This document shows positions 35,136 through 44,145 of a DNA stretch of 64,000 nt, in pieces (the first letter of the stretch is position 1; every line of letters begins with the position of its first letter). The translations under genes were made by a program, and so were the position numbers. The notes beneath the pieces were generated by a model. That model worked only from the letters and a program-made list of their open reading frames with translations. It had not been told where the DNA came from and searched no databases. Source of the stretch: RYN-133 sp963785425 (GTDB lineage: Bacteria; Actinomycetota; Actinomycetes; Mycobacteriales; Jatrophihabitantaceae); contig CAWAVG010000004.1 in the NCBI GenBank assembly GCA_963785425.1, forward strand, positions 1,240,001-1,304,000. The letters are read 5' to 3'.

Positions 35136-36801
35136 TCATGAGGTCACAGCGGCAGGGACATCCACGAGCGGTAGTTCGATGATGAACGCGGTGCGCAGCC
35201 CGGGCTCGCTCTCGCACCAGATCCGTCCGTGATGTGCCTCGACGATCGTGCGGACGATGTAGAGCCCCAGCCCGGTGCCCGTGACGGCGTTGTCGTTGCC
35301 GCGGACGAACTTCGCGAAGATGCGCTCGAGCGAGTCGGCGCTCACGCCGGGCCCGTGGTCGATCACCGAGATCCGCACCCGCTGCCCGCCGGCCGCGCCG
35401 GCAGTGTCGGGCTCGACGATCTCGGTCTGGACGCTGATCGGTTCGTTGACCGGCGAGTTCTTGCGCGCGTTCTCGAGCAGGTTCGACAGCACCTGCTGGA
35501 ACCGGTCGGGGTCGGCCTCGATCGCGATCGGCGCGCTCGGCGGCTCCAGCGTGATCAGCCGCCCCGGGTCGGCGTCGCGGCCGGCGTCCACGGCGGTCTG
35601 CAGTTCGGGACCGAGGTCGATGCGCTGGAACGAGTAGCCGATGCGTCCCGACTCGATGCTCTCGGTGTCGAGGACGTCGCGGGTCATCGCCTGCAACCGC
35701 CTGGCGTTCGTGACGGCCCGCTTGACGGTGTTCAAGCGGTCGGTGTCGCTGAGCGTGTCCCAGTGGTCGACCGTGGTCTGCAGGAATCCGAGGACGCCGG
35801 CGACCGGGGTGCGCAGTTCGTGCGACACGACGGAGATGAACTCCGACTGCGAACGGGTGAGCTCACGCAACCGGCGCTCCTGCTCACGCGCTTCGCGCAG
35901 ACGGCGGATGAGGATGACGACGAAGGTGAGGCCGACCGCAAGCAGCAACAGGATGAGGACGAGCCCGGCCTGCTGGAGCGGCCCGCTGACCCCGCCTTCG
36001 AATTGCGAGCGGCCTTCCCGGAACACGACGCGCCAGTGCAGCGACGGCACGTCCGCCGTCACGACGAGATCGTCGCCGACGTAGCCGAGGCCGGTCGGGA
36101 TCGTCAGGTACCGCATGTCGGGCACCTTCTGCCCGAGGCCGGTGTCCTGCGTCGTCGCCACGACCGCGCCGCGGCTGTCGACGAAGAACCACTGCGCGGT
36201 CGACGCGGAGCGGTCGACGAGCTGTTTGATCTCGAGCTCGAACGTCGACGTCGGAGTGATCGCTTCCTCGAACACCAGCGCCCCCCGAACGCTCGTCGAC
36301 GTCGCGCCGCGGATCGCGACGATGAGGTCGTACACGGGCAGCTCGGTGGTGAAGCCGGGCTTGGTGACCGGAAGCACGACCGACGGCTGGGTCTCGAGTT
36401 CGCGCTTCGCCTGCGCCCAGCCGGGCGGGGCGAACGTGCTGCCGAGCTTGCCGGGCCGCAGCAGGATGCCGTCGGTGACGACGTCGTGCGCGTCGATCGA
36501 GGAAGAACCCCGACTTCGCGTTCGGATCGACGTCGAAGGTGTCGAGCACGCGCATGTCAGCCGCGCTGTTCGGCGTGAGCTGCCACTTGGACGCGCCGAG
36601 CCCCGCGACCGACGTCAACGACGAGGCGACGCGCGCGTTGAAGCTGTCGGCGGTCGCCTGTACCTGCTGCAGTTTCGCGCGTTTGAGGGCGTCCAGGCCC
36701 TGGTTGTTCGCGACGCGGAGCAACAGGACGACGCTGATGGCGACGGCGACGACGAGTGCGCCCGCCACGACCGGGACGAGTCGATCACGAGACCGTGACA
36801 T
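35136..36801 (-). pseudogene. membrane sensor histidine kinase 2, frame interrupted
   Basis: The first frame from 36801 gives a membrane helix (LVPVVAGALVVAVAISVVLL) and the start of an extracellular sensor. After one extra base near 36498 the second frame completes the sensor (GALVFEEAITPTSTFELEI), a second helix (AGLVLILLLLAVGLTFVVIL) and the kinase: FISVVSHELRTPVAGVLGF with the phosphoacceptor His, LLENARKNSP, DHGPGVS and GTGLGLYIV. The sensor resembles a dCache-type double-PAS fold. Its start overlaps the end of kinase 1 by 17 bases, so the pair is co-expressed. The corrected length is about 554 residues. Confidence 0.8.
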
Positions 36802-38666
36802 CGGCCGCTCCTTGCGTGGATGGGTGCGCGTACGTAGTGATCATCGGGAAGGTGATGACGAAACGGGCGCCACCGCCGGGGGCATCGGTGACGCGCGCCG
36901 TCCCCGACATCGACGCCGCGTACTCGGACACGATCGCGAGCCCGATGCCTGCGCCGCGGGTGCGCGTGACCGAATCGCCGCGGCCGCGGTAGAAGCGGCT
37001 GAAGACCTTGTCGCGGTCGTCGCTCGGCACACCCGAGCCCTGGTCGTCGACGAGCAGGACGGCGTGGTCGCGGCCCTCGGGTCGCACCCGCACCGTGACG
37101 GTCGATCCCTTCGGCGAGTACTTGGCAGCGTTGCCGACGAGATTGGTCACGATGCGTTCGAGCGATGCTGTCGAGCCGCGCACCTGGCACCCGCTCATGA
37201 TGTCGAGACGCAACTCGTGATCTGCCTGCAGTTCGGGCTGGTCGGTGAGGATGTGGCGCACCGTCTCACCGAGATCCAGGAGCTCGTCGTTCGAGCGCGG
37301 CAGTCCGCGTTCCAGCTGCGAGAAGTCGAGCAGCTGCTCGATCAGGCGTGTTGAGGCGCGTACCGTTCGACTGCACGCGTTCGAGCAGCCCGCGCTGCTG
37401 CGCCGCGCTCATGCTGTCCCACCGATCGAGCAGCAGCGTCGAGAAGCCGACGATCGCGGTGACCGGCGTGCGAAGCTCGTGCGACGCCGTCGCGAGGAAC
37501 ACGGTCTTGAGCTCGTCGACCGAGCGCATGCGCTCGACCAGTTCCTGCTGGCTGGCGAAGGCCTCGGCGTTGGCGAGCGTCGAGCCGAGCATGTCGGTGG
37601 TGCCGCCGAAGGGCACGAGGTCGTCACGTCCGAGCGCCCTGCCCGCGCGCACGCGCAGCACGCCGAGGGTGCGGCCGCCGCGGGTCAGGGCGATCGCGAG
37701 CGTCTCGCCGGCGGCCAACGAGTCGCGGCATCGCGGTGACCGGGCGTACGGACGGGTCCGGCGGCGTGCCCCACGCGAAGACCTGCTTCTCGCCGCGGTC
37801 ACCCGGAGTGGCCAGGCTGAGCCCGTCCAGGTGCAGCCCGTCCGAGAGATGGGACGGCGAGCGCGGGTGCGACCTCGCCGAGGTCGAGGCTGCTCTGCAT
37901 GACCGAAGCCAGGCCGGTGAACAGCGTGCGGTTGTGCTCGATGACGCGCAGCCGCGCCGCTGCAACGGCGTCGCGGCGCTGCAGCACGGCCAGCACCACC
38001 GAGACCGCGACGAAGACGGCCAGGATCAGCAGCGCCCACAGCCAGCCCACGCCAGGAACGCCGGGGTCGGGCACCCAGCTCTGCACGAGCCAGCCGGGCG
38101 AGCCGGTGATGTCCATGTCGGCGCCGTAGATGATCGCGCCGGACGCCGGCGGCGCGTGCGGAACGGCTGCGACGAGGTTGTTCGGCCCGCGCACGATCAG
38201 TCCGCCGCTGGCCGGCTGGAGCGTGGCCAGGACGGGCTGCAGGGTCAGCGGCACCACCCGGTAGGCGACGATCGCGGTGCGACGCTCGGCGGTGTCGGGC
38301 AGGTGTGCCGTCGCCTCGGTACTCGGGCACGATCATCGCGGCCGGACGCGCGGTGTCGTCGAGCGTCGTCGTTCCCGAGTCCCGCGCCGTGATCGCTGCT
38401 GTCGCCGAGATGGGCGCACTGCCGAGTCGAGCCGCCGGCACCACCCGTTCAGCGCCCTGTCCGGCGGCGGCCGCAAGCTCGTTGCGCAGCTCCGTGCGCA
38501 CCGGCGAGACCGTCGAGGCCACCGTGGCGCGGACGGCGGCCGCAGCCTCCGCCTCGGCCTGATCGCGTTCGGTGCGCAGCACGACGAGCGCCATCGCGAT
38601 GCCGATGACGAGCGGAGCAACTACGCCGATCAGACGCAGCGGGGCCGTGGGACCACCCGAACGCAC
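36785..38666 (-). pseudogene. membrane sensor histidine kinase 1, frame interrupted
   Basis: From GTG 38666 the product has an N-terminal helix (LIGVVAPLVIGIAMALVVL), an extracellular sensor, a second helix (WLWALLILAVFVAVSVVLAV), a GAF-like segment and a kinase core with FLATASHELRTPVTAIVGF, NLVGNAAKYSP, DDQGSGVP and GAGIGLAIV. The frame is broken near 38321, 37851, 37729 and 37347, each explained by one extra base. The corrected length is about 625 residues. It sits between a receiver gene upstream and kinase 2 downstream. Confidence 0.75.
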
Positions 38667-38717
38667 TGCGCGACCGTACTCGGATGAGGCCGTCGGTTAC
38701 CCGCAATTCTGCCAAGA

Positions 38718-39062
38718 TCAACGATCAATTGCGGCGCGGAGCGTCCGGAGATTCCCTTTTGGCAGAAATGGGATGCCTGCGTCGCCGGCCGCGCGTACCA
38801 GGTCGACGTCCTGGTAGTTGCTGTAGATGACCACGCGCACGTCGGGATGCGATCGGCGCAACCGGAGGGCGACGGACAGCCCGGTGGGCCCCGGCGGCAT
38901 CCGATGATCGAGCACGACCACGTCCGGCTCGAAGACCTCGATCAGGGCCAGCGCCTGTTCGCCGCTGGGCGCGCCGATGACCTCGTGGCCCTCGAGTCGC
39001 AGGTCGAGCACCGCAAGATCCAGAGCGTCCGGATCGTTGTCGGCGACAAGGATGCGAGTCAT
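38718..39062 (-). CDS. single-domain response regulator
   Basis: A receiver of 114 residues: ILVADNDPDALDL, phosphoacceptor in VVVLDHRMP, VVIYSNYQD and LPKGN. It has no effector domain. It is the first gene of the four-gene two-component cluster; TACGGT eight bases before the ATG may be the -10 element. Partner and output are unknown. An imperfect inverted repeat (CCGCAATT/AATTGCGG) overlaps its 3' end. Confidence 0.88.
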   Translation of the reverse strand: MTRILVADNDPDALDLAVLDLRLEGHEVIGAPSGEQALALIEVFEPDVVVLDHRMPPGPTGLSVALRLRRSHPDVRVVIYSNYQDVDLVRAAGDAGIPFLPKGNLRTLRAAIDR

Positions 39063-39092
39063 CGAGGGCGACCGTATCCCAGCCGGGCGTCG

Positions 39093-39992
39093 CTAGATCA
39101 GATTGGCGGCGATCACGTCGGCGGCGTGCAGCATCGCAGCGGCGATCGGCTGCAGCCCGATCTGCGTGCCGAGCAGCCCGGTGGACACCCGCTCGACAAC
39201 GCCCCACTCCCAGATGGCGGTCTCGTCGGTGCCGGTGCGAGCGGCGAGCCAGGCGCTGCGCGTGCGGGGGCCGTCGGCGAGGAGCTCGACCGGGTCCTCG
39301 CGCATGAGCACGCCCAGGTCGTACTCGGGATCGGCGCACAGTCCGTCGGGGTCGACGAGCGCGAAGCCGGTCGGTGACTGCAGCGCGTTCCACTGGTGCA
39401 CGTCGCCGTGCACGAGCCGGGCCCGGTCGGGATCGTGGGCCAGGCGGCGACGTTCGGCGCACTCGAGCGCGTGCGCCACGGCGCGTTCGGAACAGGGCCG
39501 GCCGAGACGTTCCCACAGCGCGCCGATCGACGCCGCCAGCCATGCCGCCTTGTCGGCGCCGCTGGGCAGCCCGGCGTCGGCGGCCGGGCGCCACACGCGC
39601 TTGGCCAGGTCGGCGAGGATTTCGAGCCGCCGGGCGAGCGGAACACCGAGCTCGGACAGCGACGGTCCGAGCCGTTCGAGCAGCAGGGCGCCGCGCTCGG
39701 CGTCGGAGCGGTAGAGGCGCACGCAACCGTCGCCGTCGGCGATGCGCAGCACCGTCAGCTCGTGGTCGGCGGCGGTCGCGTCCCGAGGCATGATGAGCTT
39801 GAGCACCGCCGCTGTGCCGTCGGCGGTCGTTGCCGGCGCGACGAAGGCTTCGGTCGCATCCGGGAACGGGCCGGCAACCCGGATGCCCCAGTCGCGTTCG
39901 AGCTCGCCGACGAGCTCGGGCAGCGCGGTGAGCCAGGCGGTCGCGCCGAGTGCACGCGCCTTGTTCGCCACGACCGGCGGGATCTCGATCAT
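39093..39992 (-). CDS. APH(6)-like aminoglycoside (streptomycin) O-phosphotransferase
   Basis: A protein kinase-fold phosphotransferase of 299 residues. The N-lobe has AVLKLIMPRD with the ATP lysine, and the catalytic loop is ARLVHGDVHQWNALQ (HGDxHxxN) followed by FALVDPDGL. The overall sequence is of the aminoglycoside/hydroxyurea antibiotic-resistance kinase family (PF04655), whose members include streptomycin 6-kinases. Soil actinobacteria carry many such genes without clinical resistance, so activity on streptomycin is a prediction. TAGCGT lies eight bases before the ATG. Confidence 0.82.
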   Translation of the reverse strand: MIEIPPVVANKARALGATAWLTALPELVGELERDWGIRVAGPFPDATEAFVAPATTADGTAAVLKLIMPRDATAADHELTVLRIADGDGCVRLYRSDAERGALLLERLGPSLSELGVPLARRLEILADLAKRVWRPAADAGLPSGADKAAWLAASIGALWERLGRPCSERAVAHALECAERRRLAHDPDRARLVHGDVHQWNALQSPTGFALVDPDGLCADPEYDLGVLMREDPVELLADGPRTRSAWLAARTGTDETAIWEWGVVERVSTGLLGTQIGLQPIAAAMLHAADVIAANLI

Positions 39993-40026
39993 CGCGCCGG
40001 ACGCTACCGCCCGCGGGAGGCGGGTT

Positions 40027-40353
40027 TCAGGCGCTGATGCGCTCGGTGGCCGCGTCGAAGTCGGACGCGACGCAGTAGGTGCGCCACACCCCGTCGATAC
40101 CCCGTTCCCACAACTGCGCCTGCGGGCCGTGCTCGAGCAGCAGGTAGGTGCGGACCGTGACGAATTCGACGAAGTCGGCGACGTCCTCGGCCGGGAGCGC
40201 CGGGGCGACGTGGGCCGAGATGAACCAGCCCGTCGGGTGCGGCGCGGCGGCCACCATGCCGTGACAGCCACGGCGTAGGCCGTCGGTGGAGGGGGTGAGC
40301 TGGATGCTGCGGGCCAGAGCCCAGTTCTCGTCGCTGGTCGTTCGGGTGGCCAT
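40027..40353 (-). CDS. hypothetical protein
   Basis: A small soluble protein of 108 residues that I do not recognise. It has a compact alternation of strands and helices (TGWFISAHVAPALPAEDVAD, VEFVTVRTYLLLEHGP) and no signal peptide or membrane segment. The ATG at 40353 has AGGAGCG upstream, which supports it as a real gene. Neighbours give no clue to function. Confidence 0.55.
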   Translation of the reverse strand: MATRTTSDENWALARSIQLTPSTDGLRRGCHGMVAAAPHPTGWFISAHVAPALPAEDVADFVEFVTVRTYLLLEHGPQAQLWERGIDGVWRTYCVASDFDAATERISA

Positions 40354-40469
40354 GGGGCGCTCCTGTCTTCGTGCCGGTCCTTGAGGACCTTGTCCGACTC
40401 CACTGTCGCCAAGGTGACGTCGTGTCTGTCCTATTTGACCGTTAAGCCGGGATCAACGCCAGCTGTGCA

Positions 40470-40661
40470 TCAGTTGTGATATCGGCGTATGACCAGGACG
40501 CCGACCGCGATCAGCAGCGGTCCACCCAGAGTGACGAGCACCCAGCCGAAGTCGGAGTTGCCGATCAGGGCCAGCGGATAGCCGACCGCGTAACACAGCG
40601 CGGTAGCGGCGATCAGGCCGAACAACAGCCGATTGCCGCGCTGTCCTTCGGTGCCCGACAT
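40470..40661 (-). CDS. small two-helix membrane protein
   Basis: A protein of 63 residues with two membrane helices (LLFGLIAATALCYAVGYPLA and WVLVTLGGPLLIAVGVLVI) separated by a short loop and ending in RRYHN. ATG 40661 is the start that gives this compact form; a longer frame upstream overlaps the divergent SCO-domain gene. Function unknown. It is divergent from the SCO-domain membrane protein, 67 bases away. Confidence 0.6.
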   Translation of the reverse strand: MSGTEGQRGNRLLFGLIAATALCYAVGYPLALIGNSDFGWVLVTLGGPLLIAVGVLVIRRYHN

Positions 40662-40728
40662 CGGAACATCGTTTCTGCTGCGTTGCGGGAGGGCAAGGGA
40701 TAGCCTGCAAGCGCGGGCGGAGGTGCGG

Positions 40729-42432
40729 GTGAGCGGTGACATCGTCGATCTCGGCGCCCCGCTCGCGTCGTTGTTCCTCCGGACCGGGCTCATCGCGTTC
40801 GCGGTAGCGCTCGTTGCCACCATCGGGCTAGGGGTGTGGCACCGCGCGCATCCGCCAGGGACGGGCGCGCCCGAGGCGACTGAACAAGCTGTCGAACCGA
40901 AGGGCCGACGCTTCGTACGCCTGGCGTTCGGACTGCTCTGGATCGCCGACGGCCTGCTTCAGCTGCAGCCGCTCATGCCCGCAGGCTTCGTCGGAACCGA
41001 CGTCGAGCCGAATGTGGCCGGGCCGGCGCCGCTGCGGGATCTGATCGGTGTGCTGACCCGGGCCTGGACGCGCCACCCGGTCGTCGCGGATGTCGCCGTC
41101 GCCTGGTTCGAGATCGGCCTCGGTGGGTTGCTGCTGCTGGTCAGTCGCGGCCGGGCGAGCCGGGCGGTGGCCTGGCTGGCGATCGCGGCCGGTGCTCTGA
41201 TCTGGGTCGTGGGGGAGGGCTTCGGCGGCCTGACGACCTCGGGCGCCGGCTGGCTCACCGGCGCACCGGGCGCGGTGCTCGGCTATGTCGCCGCGGCAGC
41301 CCTGCTCGTGCTGCCCTGGTCGTGGTGGACGAGCGGCCGGTCGGCGGCGGCGATCCGGCACGTCGGCGCTGCCTGGTTCATCGGCGCGGCGGTGCTCCAG
41401 ACGATCCCCGCGGAGGGCTTTTGGACGGCGACCGGTGCGGCCCAACCGTTCGCCGACGGCGCCGCGATGTCGCAGCCTTCGTGGCTCGTATCGCCGATTC
41501 GGTCAGTCGCCGGGTTCGCCCGCGACCACCCCACCGCCCTCGACCTCGTCGTGATCCTGTCGCTGCTCGCCGTTGCCGCCTGGCTCGAGCTCGACCGTGG
41601 CACGGGCCCGGTCGTGGCCGCCGTCGTGCTCTGCCTGCTCACCTGGTGGCTGGCGCAGGACTTCGGCGTGCTCGGCGGCACTGCCACCGACCCGAACGCC
41701 GGCCTGCCGCTGGCGCTGCTGCTCGCGGGCGCACTGCCGTACTGGCAGACGGCCGCACCCGGAGCCGCGCGCGCACCCGGCCGGGTCGTGGTTGCCGCGC
41801 GTCTCGGCGGCGTCGTGCTCGCCTTCGCTCTCGCCGTCGCGGTGCCGCTCGTACTGAGTGCGACGCTCGTCCGGCCGCCGGACAGCGCAGCACTCGCTGC
41901 CGACAGCGGTGGGGGACTACGTCCGATCCCCGCGCGCGCCGTTCCTGCGTTCTCGCTCGTCGATCAGGACGGGACGCGGATCAGCTCGGCCGGCCTGCGT
42001 GGCAAGATCGTGGTGATCACGTTCCTCGACCCGGTCTGCTCGAGCGAGTGCCCGCTCATCGCGGGGCAGCTCGCCACCGCCGACCGCGCGCTCGGTTCGC
42101 TCGCATCCCGCGTCGAGTTCGTCGCGATCGACACGAATCCGCTGTTCCACTCCGTGTCGGACGTCGCCGCGTTCACCGAGTCGCACGGGATGTCGGGCCT
42201 GTCGAACTGGCATTTCCTGTGCGGCGAAACTGCTTACACCCAAGGCGTGCTGGCGGAGTTCGGGATGGCGGTCGACGTGCCCGCAGTCGGCATGATCGAG
42301 CACTCCTCCGGCGTGCTGTTCGTGTCCGCGAGCGGCGGCGAGGCCGCCTACTTCGACGACGGCGCCGCCGCGCAGCTCACGACGTCGTACGCCGACGCGG
42401 TCGAGCGCGAGCTGCGGAACCTCGCACAGTGA
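40729..42432 (+). CDS. polytopic membrane protein fused to a SCO1/SenC copper-chaperone domain
   Basis: A protein of about 567 residues from GTG 40729 (GGAGG upstream). Residues 1-390 hold about nine membrane helices, including FGLLWIADGLLQLQPLMP. Residues about 400-565 form a thioredoxin-fold SCO domain: PAFSLVDQDGTRISSAGLRG, then PVCSSECPLI with Cys437 and Cys441, the CxxxC copper ligands. The SCO domain would face outside and could deliver copper to the CuA site of the nearby oxidase. The fusion is unusual; most SCO proteins have a single anchor. It overlaps the lipoprotein gene downstream (GTGA). Confidence 0.85.
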   Translation: MSGDIVDLGAPLASLFLRTGLIAFAVALVATIGLGVWHRAHPPGTGAPEATEQAVEPKGRRFVRLAFGLLWIADGLLQLQPLMPAGFVGTDVEPNVAGPAPLRDLIGVLTRAWTRHPVVADVAVAWFEIGLGGLLLLVSRGRASRAVAWLAIAAGALIWVVGEGFGGLTTSGAGWLTGAPGAVLGYVAAAALLVLPWSWWTSGRSAAAIRHVGAAWFIGAAVLQTIPAEGFWTATGAAQPFADGAAMSQPSWLVSPIRSVAGFARDHPTALDLVVILSLLAVAAWLELDRGTGPVVAAVVLCLLTWWLAQDFGVLGGTATDPNAGLPLALLLAGALPYWQTAAPGAARAPGRVVVAARLGGVVLAFALAVAVPLVLSATLVRPPDSAALAADSGGGLRPIPARAVPAFSLVDQDGTRISSAGLRGKIVVITFLDPVCSSECPLIAGQLATADRALGSLASRVEFVAIDTNPLFHSVSDVAAFTESHGMSGLSNWHFLCGETAYTQGVLAEFGMAVDVPAVGMIEHSSGVLFVSASGGEAAYFDDGAAAQLTTSYADAVERELRNLAQ

Positions 42433-43499
42433 GCCGCGCAGTGCGCCGCACCATCCGCGGCGCGGCCTGGGTAGCGGTCACGGCAGCGCTGGCGACAGCG
42501 TGCTCGTCCGGCGGGGGTGGCTCACCCGCAGCCCCGGCGCAGTCGGTGCGTGCGCCGTACCTGGTCATGAGCTCGCCGGACGCCGGACTGCTCGTGTGGG
42601 CCGCCGGCCACGACTGGCTGGTGCTGTCGACCTCGGACGGGTTCACGCACGTCACGAACGCCACGCCAGGAGCGGTGGACACCGAGGGCGGCCTGTCGGC
42701 GGCGGTCGACGGCGGGTCCGCCGTGGTCGCGGTCGGGGCGACCGACCGGCTGCTGCGCTCGCCGGTGCTGATCGCGCGCTCGCACCTTCGGTGGCAGCCG
42801 AGCGAACCGCCCGGTGCCATCACCACCTCGACAGGCAGCGTCGCCGTCACTGCGACCACCGCATACGCCGTGCTCAGCGGCCACGGCGGCACGCTGGTGC
42901 GCCGCGAGAGTGCTGCTGACTGGACGACGGTCACCGACGGCGTGCGCCTGTCGCACGACCTCACTCTCGACTCGGTCGCGTGGTCCGGTGCCGATGGCAT
43001 CGTCGCCGGGCACGGTGCCGCCGGCGCGGCGATGGCGTACCGCACCGGCGACAACGGCTCGAGCTGGCAGCCGGTGCCGGGCACGGCCGGGCACAGCGTG
43101 CGCGCCCTCTCGCCGTGCGGTGACGCGGCGCACTGGGAGGTGCCCGTCGTCGACGCGGCAGGCACGTTGCGCGTCGTCCCGGCCGAGGGCGTTGCTGGTG
43201 ATCCCGTGTCAGTGGGAACCGGCGCGGTGGCCTTCGGCTGCTCAGGCGCGGACATGCTGGTGCTCGACGACCACGGCGTCGTGCAGGTGTCGCACGACGC
43301 GGGGCAGCACTGGCATGCGGGCGGAACGGCACCCGCAGCACTGACATCGCTGGCACCGACCGGTTCCGGCAGCGGTTTCGCGACGTCCGGCGGCGACAAG
43401 CCGACGCTGTGGCGGCTGTCGTCCGGCGACACCAGGTTCACGCGCGTGCCGCTGCCGCCCTGGGTGGCGCAGCTCGGCGGTCAGGGCGGGACGAGCTGA
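42429..43499 (+). CDS. lipoprotein with beta-propeller-like repeats
   Basis: A protein of 356 residues starting at GTG 42429 inside the previous stop. The N-terminus is a lipoprotein signal (WVAVTAALATACSSG). The mature part is rich in short beta-strand repeats of BNR/sortilin-like type (DNGSSWQPVPG, DAGQHWHAGG, SDGFTHVTN), suggesting a seven-bladed propeller facing outside. Coupling to the SCO-domain gene suggests a role in copper handling or oxidase assembly, which is inference. Confidence 0.7.
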   Translation: MSRAVRRTIRGAAWVAVTAALATACSSGGGGSPAAPAQSVRAPYLVMSSPDAGLLVWAAGHDWLVLSTSDGFTHVTNATPGAVDTEGGLSAAVDGGSAVVAVGATDRLLRSPVLIARSHLRWQPSEPPGAITTSTGSVAVTATTAYAVLSGHGGTLVRRESAADWTTVTDGVRLSHDLTLDSVAWSGADGIVAGHGAAGAAMAYRTGDNGSSWQPVPGTAGHSVRALSPCGDAAHWEVPVVDAAGTLRVVPAEGVAGDPVSVGTGAVAFGCSGADMLVLDDHGVVQVSHDAGQHWHAGGTAPAALTSLAPTGSGSGFATSGGDKPTLWRLSSGDTRFTRVPLPPWVAQLGGQGGTS

Positions 43500-43527
43500 C
43501 CGCCTCACCGTCGTGTCGAGCGTCGGC

Positions 43528-44145
43528 TCAGCCGCCCTTGGGACTGGTGACGAACGAGGTCACGAAGGCGACCGCGACCGAGGCGAGAGCGATCCACGTC
43601 CACCACAGCCCGACGACGTGCACCTGCCAGTTGCTCTCGGCGCTGTAGATGCTGCGCCGGCTGCGGTTCCACATCGCGAGGCCCAGGAACGCGGTGATCA
43701 GGATGTGAAAGAGGTTCGCGCCGGCGACGACGTACATGCACGACGAGTACGCGCTGTCGGCGACGCCGAACGGGAACGTCGACAACTGCACGAACTGCAG
43801 CACACCGGCGACGACCACGACGGCGAGTGAGAACGCCGATCCGGTGACCAATCGGCCTTGCTTGGCCGCGAGGATCCCCCGGTAACCCCAGTGAAAGGTC
43901 AACGCGCTGACCACGAGTACGCCGGCGATGACCCAGCCGAACCAGATTGCCGCGATGTCCTGCTTGGGCGCAAGCCACGCGTTCTCGGTGTTGAGGCCGC
44001 GCAGATAGAGATAGCTGAAGATCAGCGCGGCGACGAACGCGCCGTCGGCGAGGATGAGCAGCAGCGTGCCGGTACGCCAACGGCGTCCGATCAGTTCCGG
44101 GTCCTCGATGTGCAGCTCGGGCTGAGCCACGCGCAGCGATGTCAT
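43528..44145 (-). CDS. ctaE: cytochrome c oxidase subunit III
   Basis: Subunit III of the aa3-type oxidase, 205 residues with five helices. Features are LLILADGAFVAALIFSYLYL, TFHWGYRGI, the conserved VVAGANLFHILITAFLGL and WTWIALASVAVAFVTSFV near the end. Subunit III stabilises the complex and the proton-pumping path. Its ATG overlaps the ctaD stop (ATGA), so it is translated from the same message. It is the last gene of the oxidase operon. Confidence 0.93.
   Translation of the reverse strand: MTSLRVAQPELHIEDPELIGRRWRTGTLLLILADGAFVAALIFSYLYLRGLNTENAWLAPKQDIAAIWFGWVIAGVLVVSALTFHWGYRGILAAKQGRLVTGSAFSLAVVVVAGVLQFVQLSTFPFGVADSAYSSCMYVVAGANLFHILITAFLGLAMWNRSRRSIYSAESNWQVHVVGLWWTWIALASVAVAFVTSFVTSPKGG

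Noticed and set aside
38701..38734. Terminator formed by CCGCAATT/AATTGCGG
   Set aside because: Arms are only eight bases and overlap the 3' end of the receiver gene; too weak to claim.
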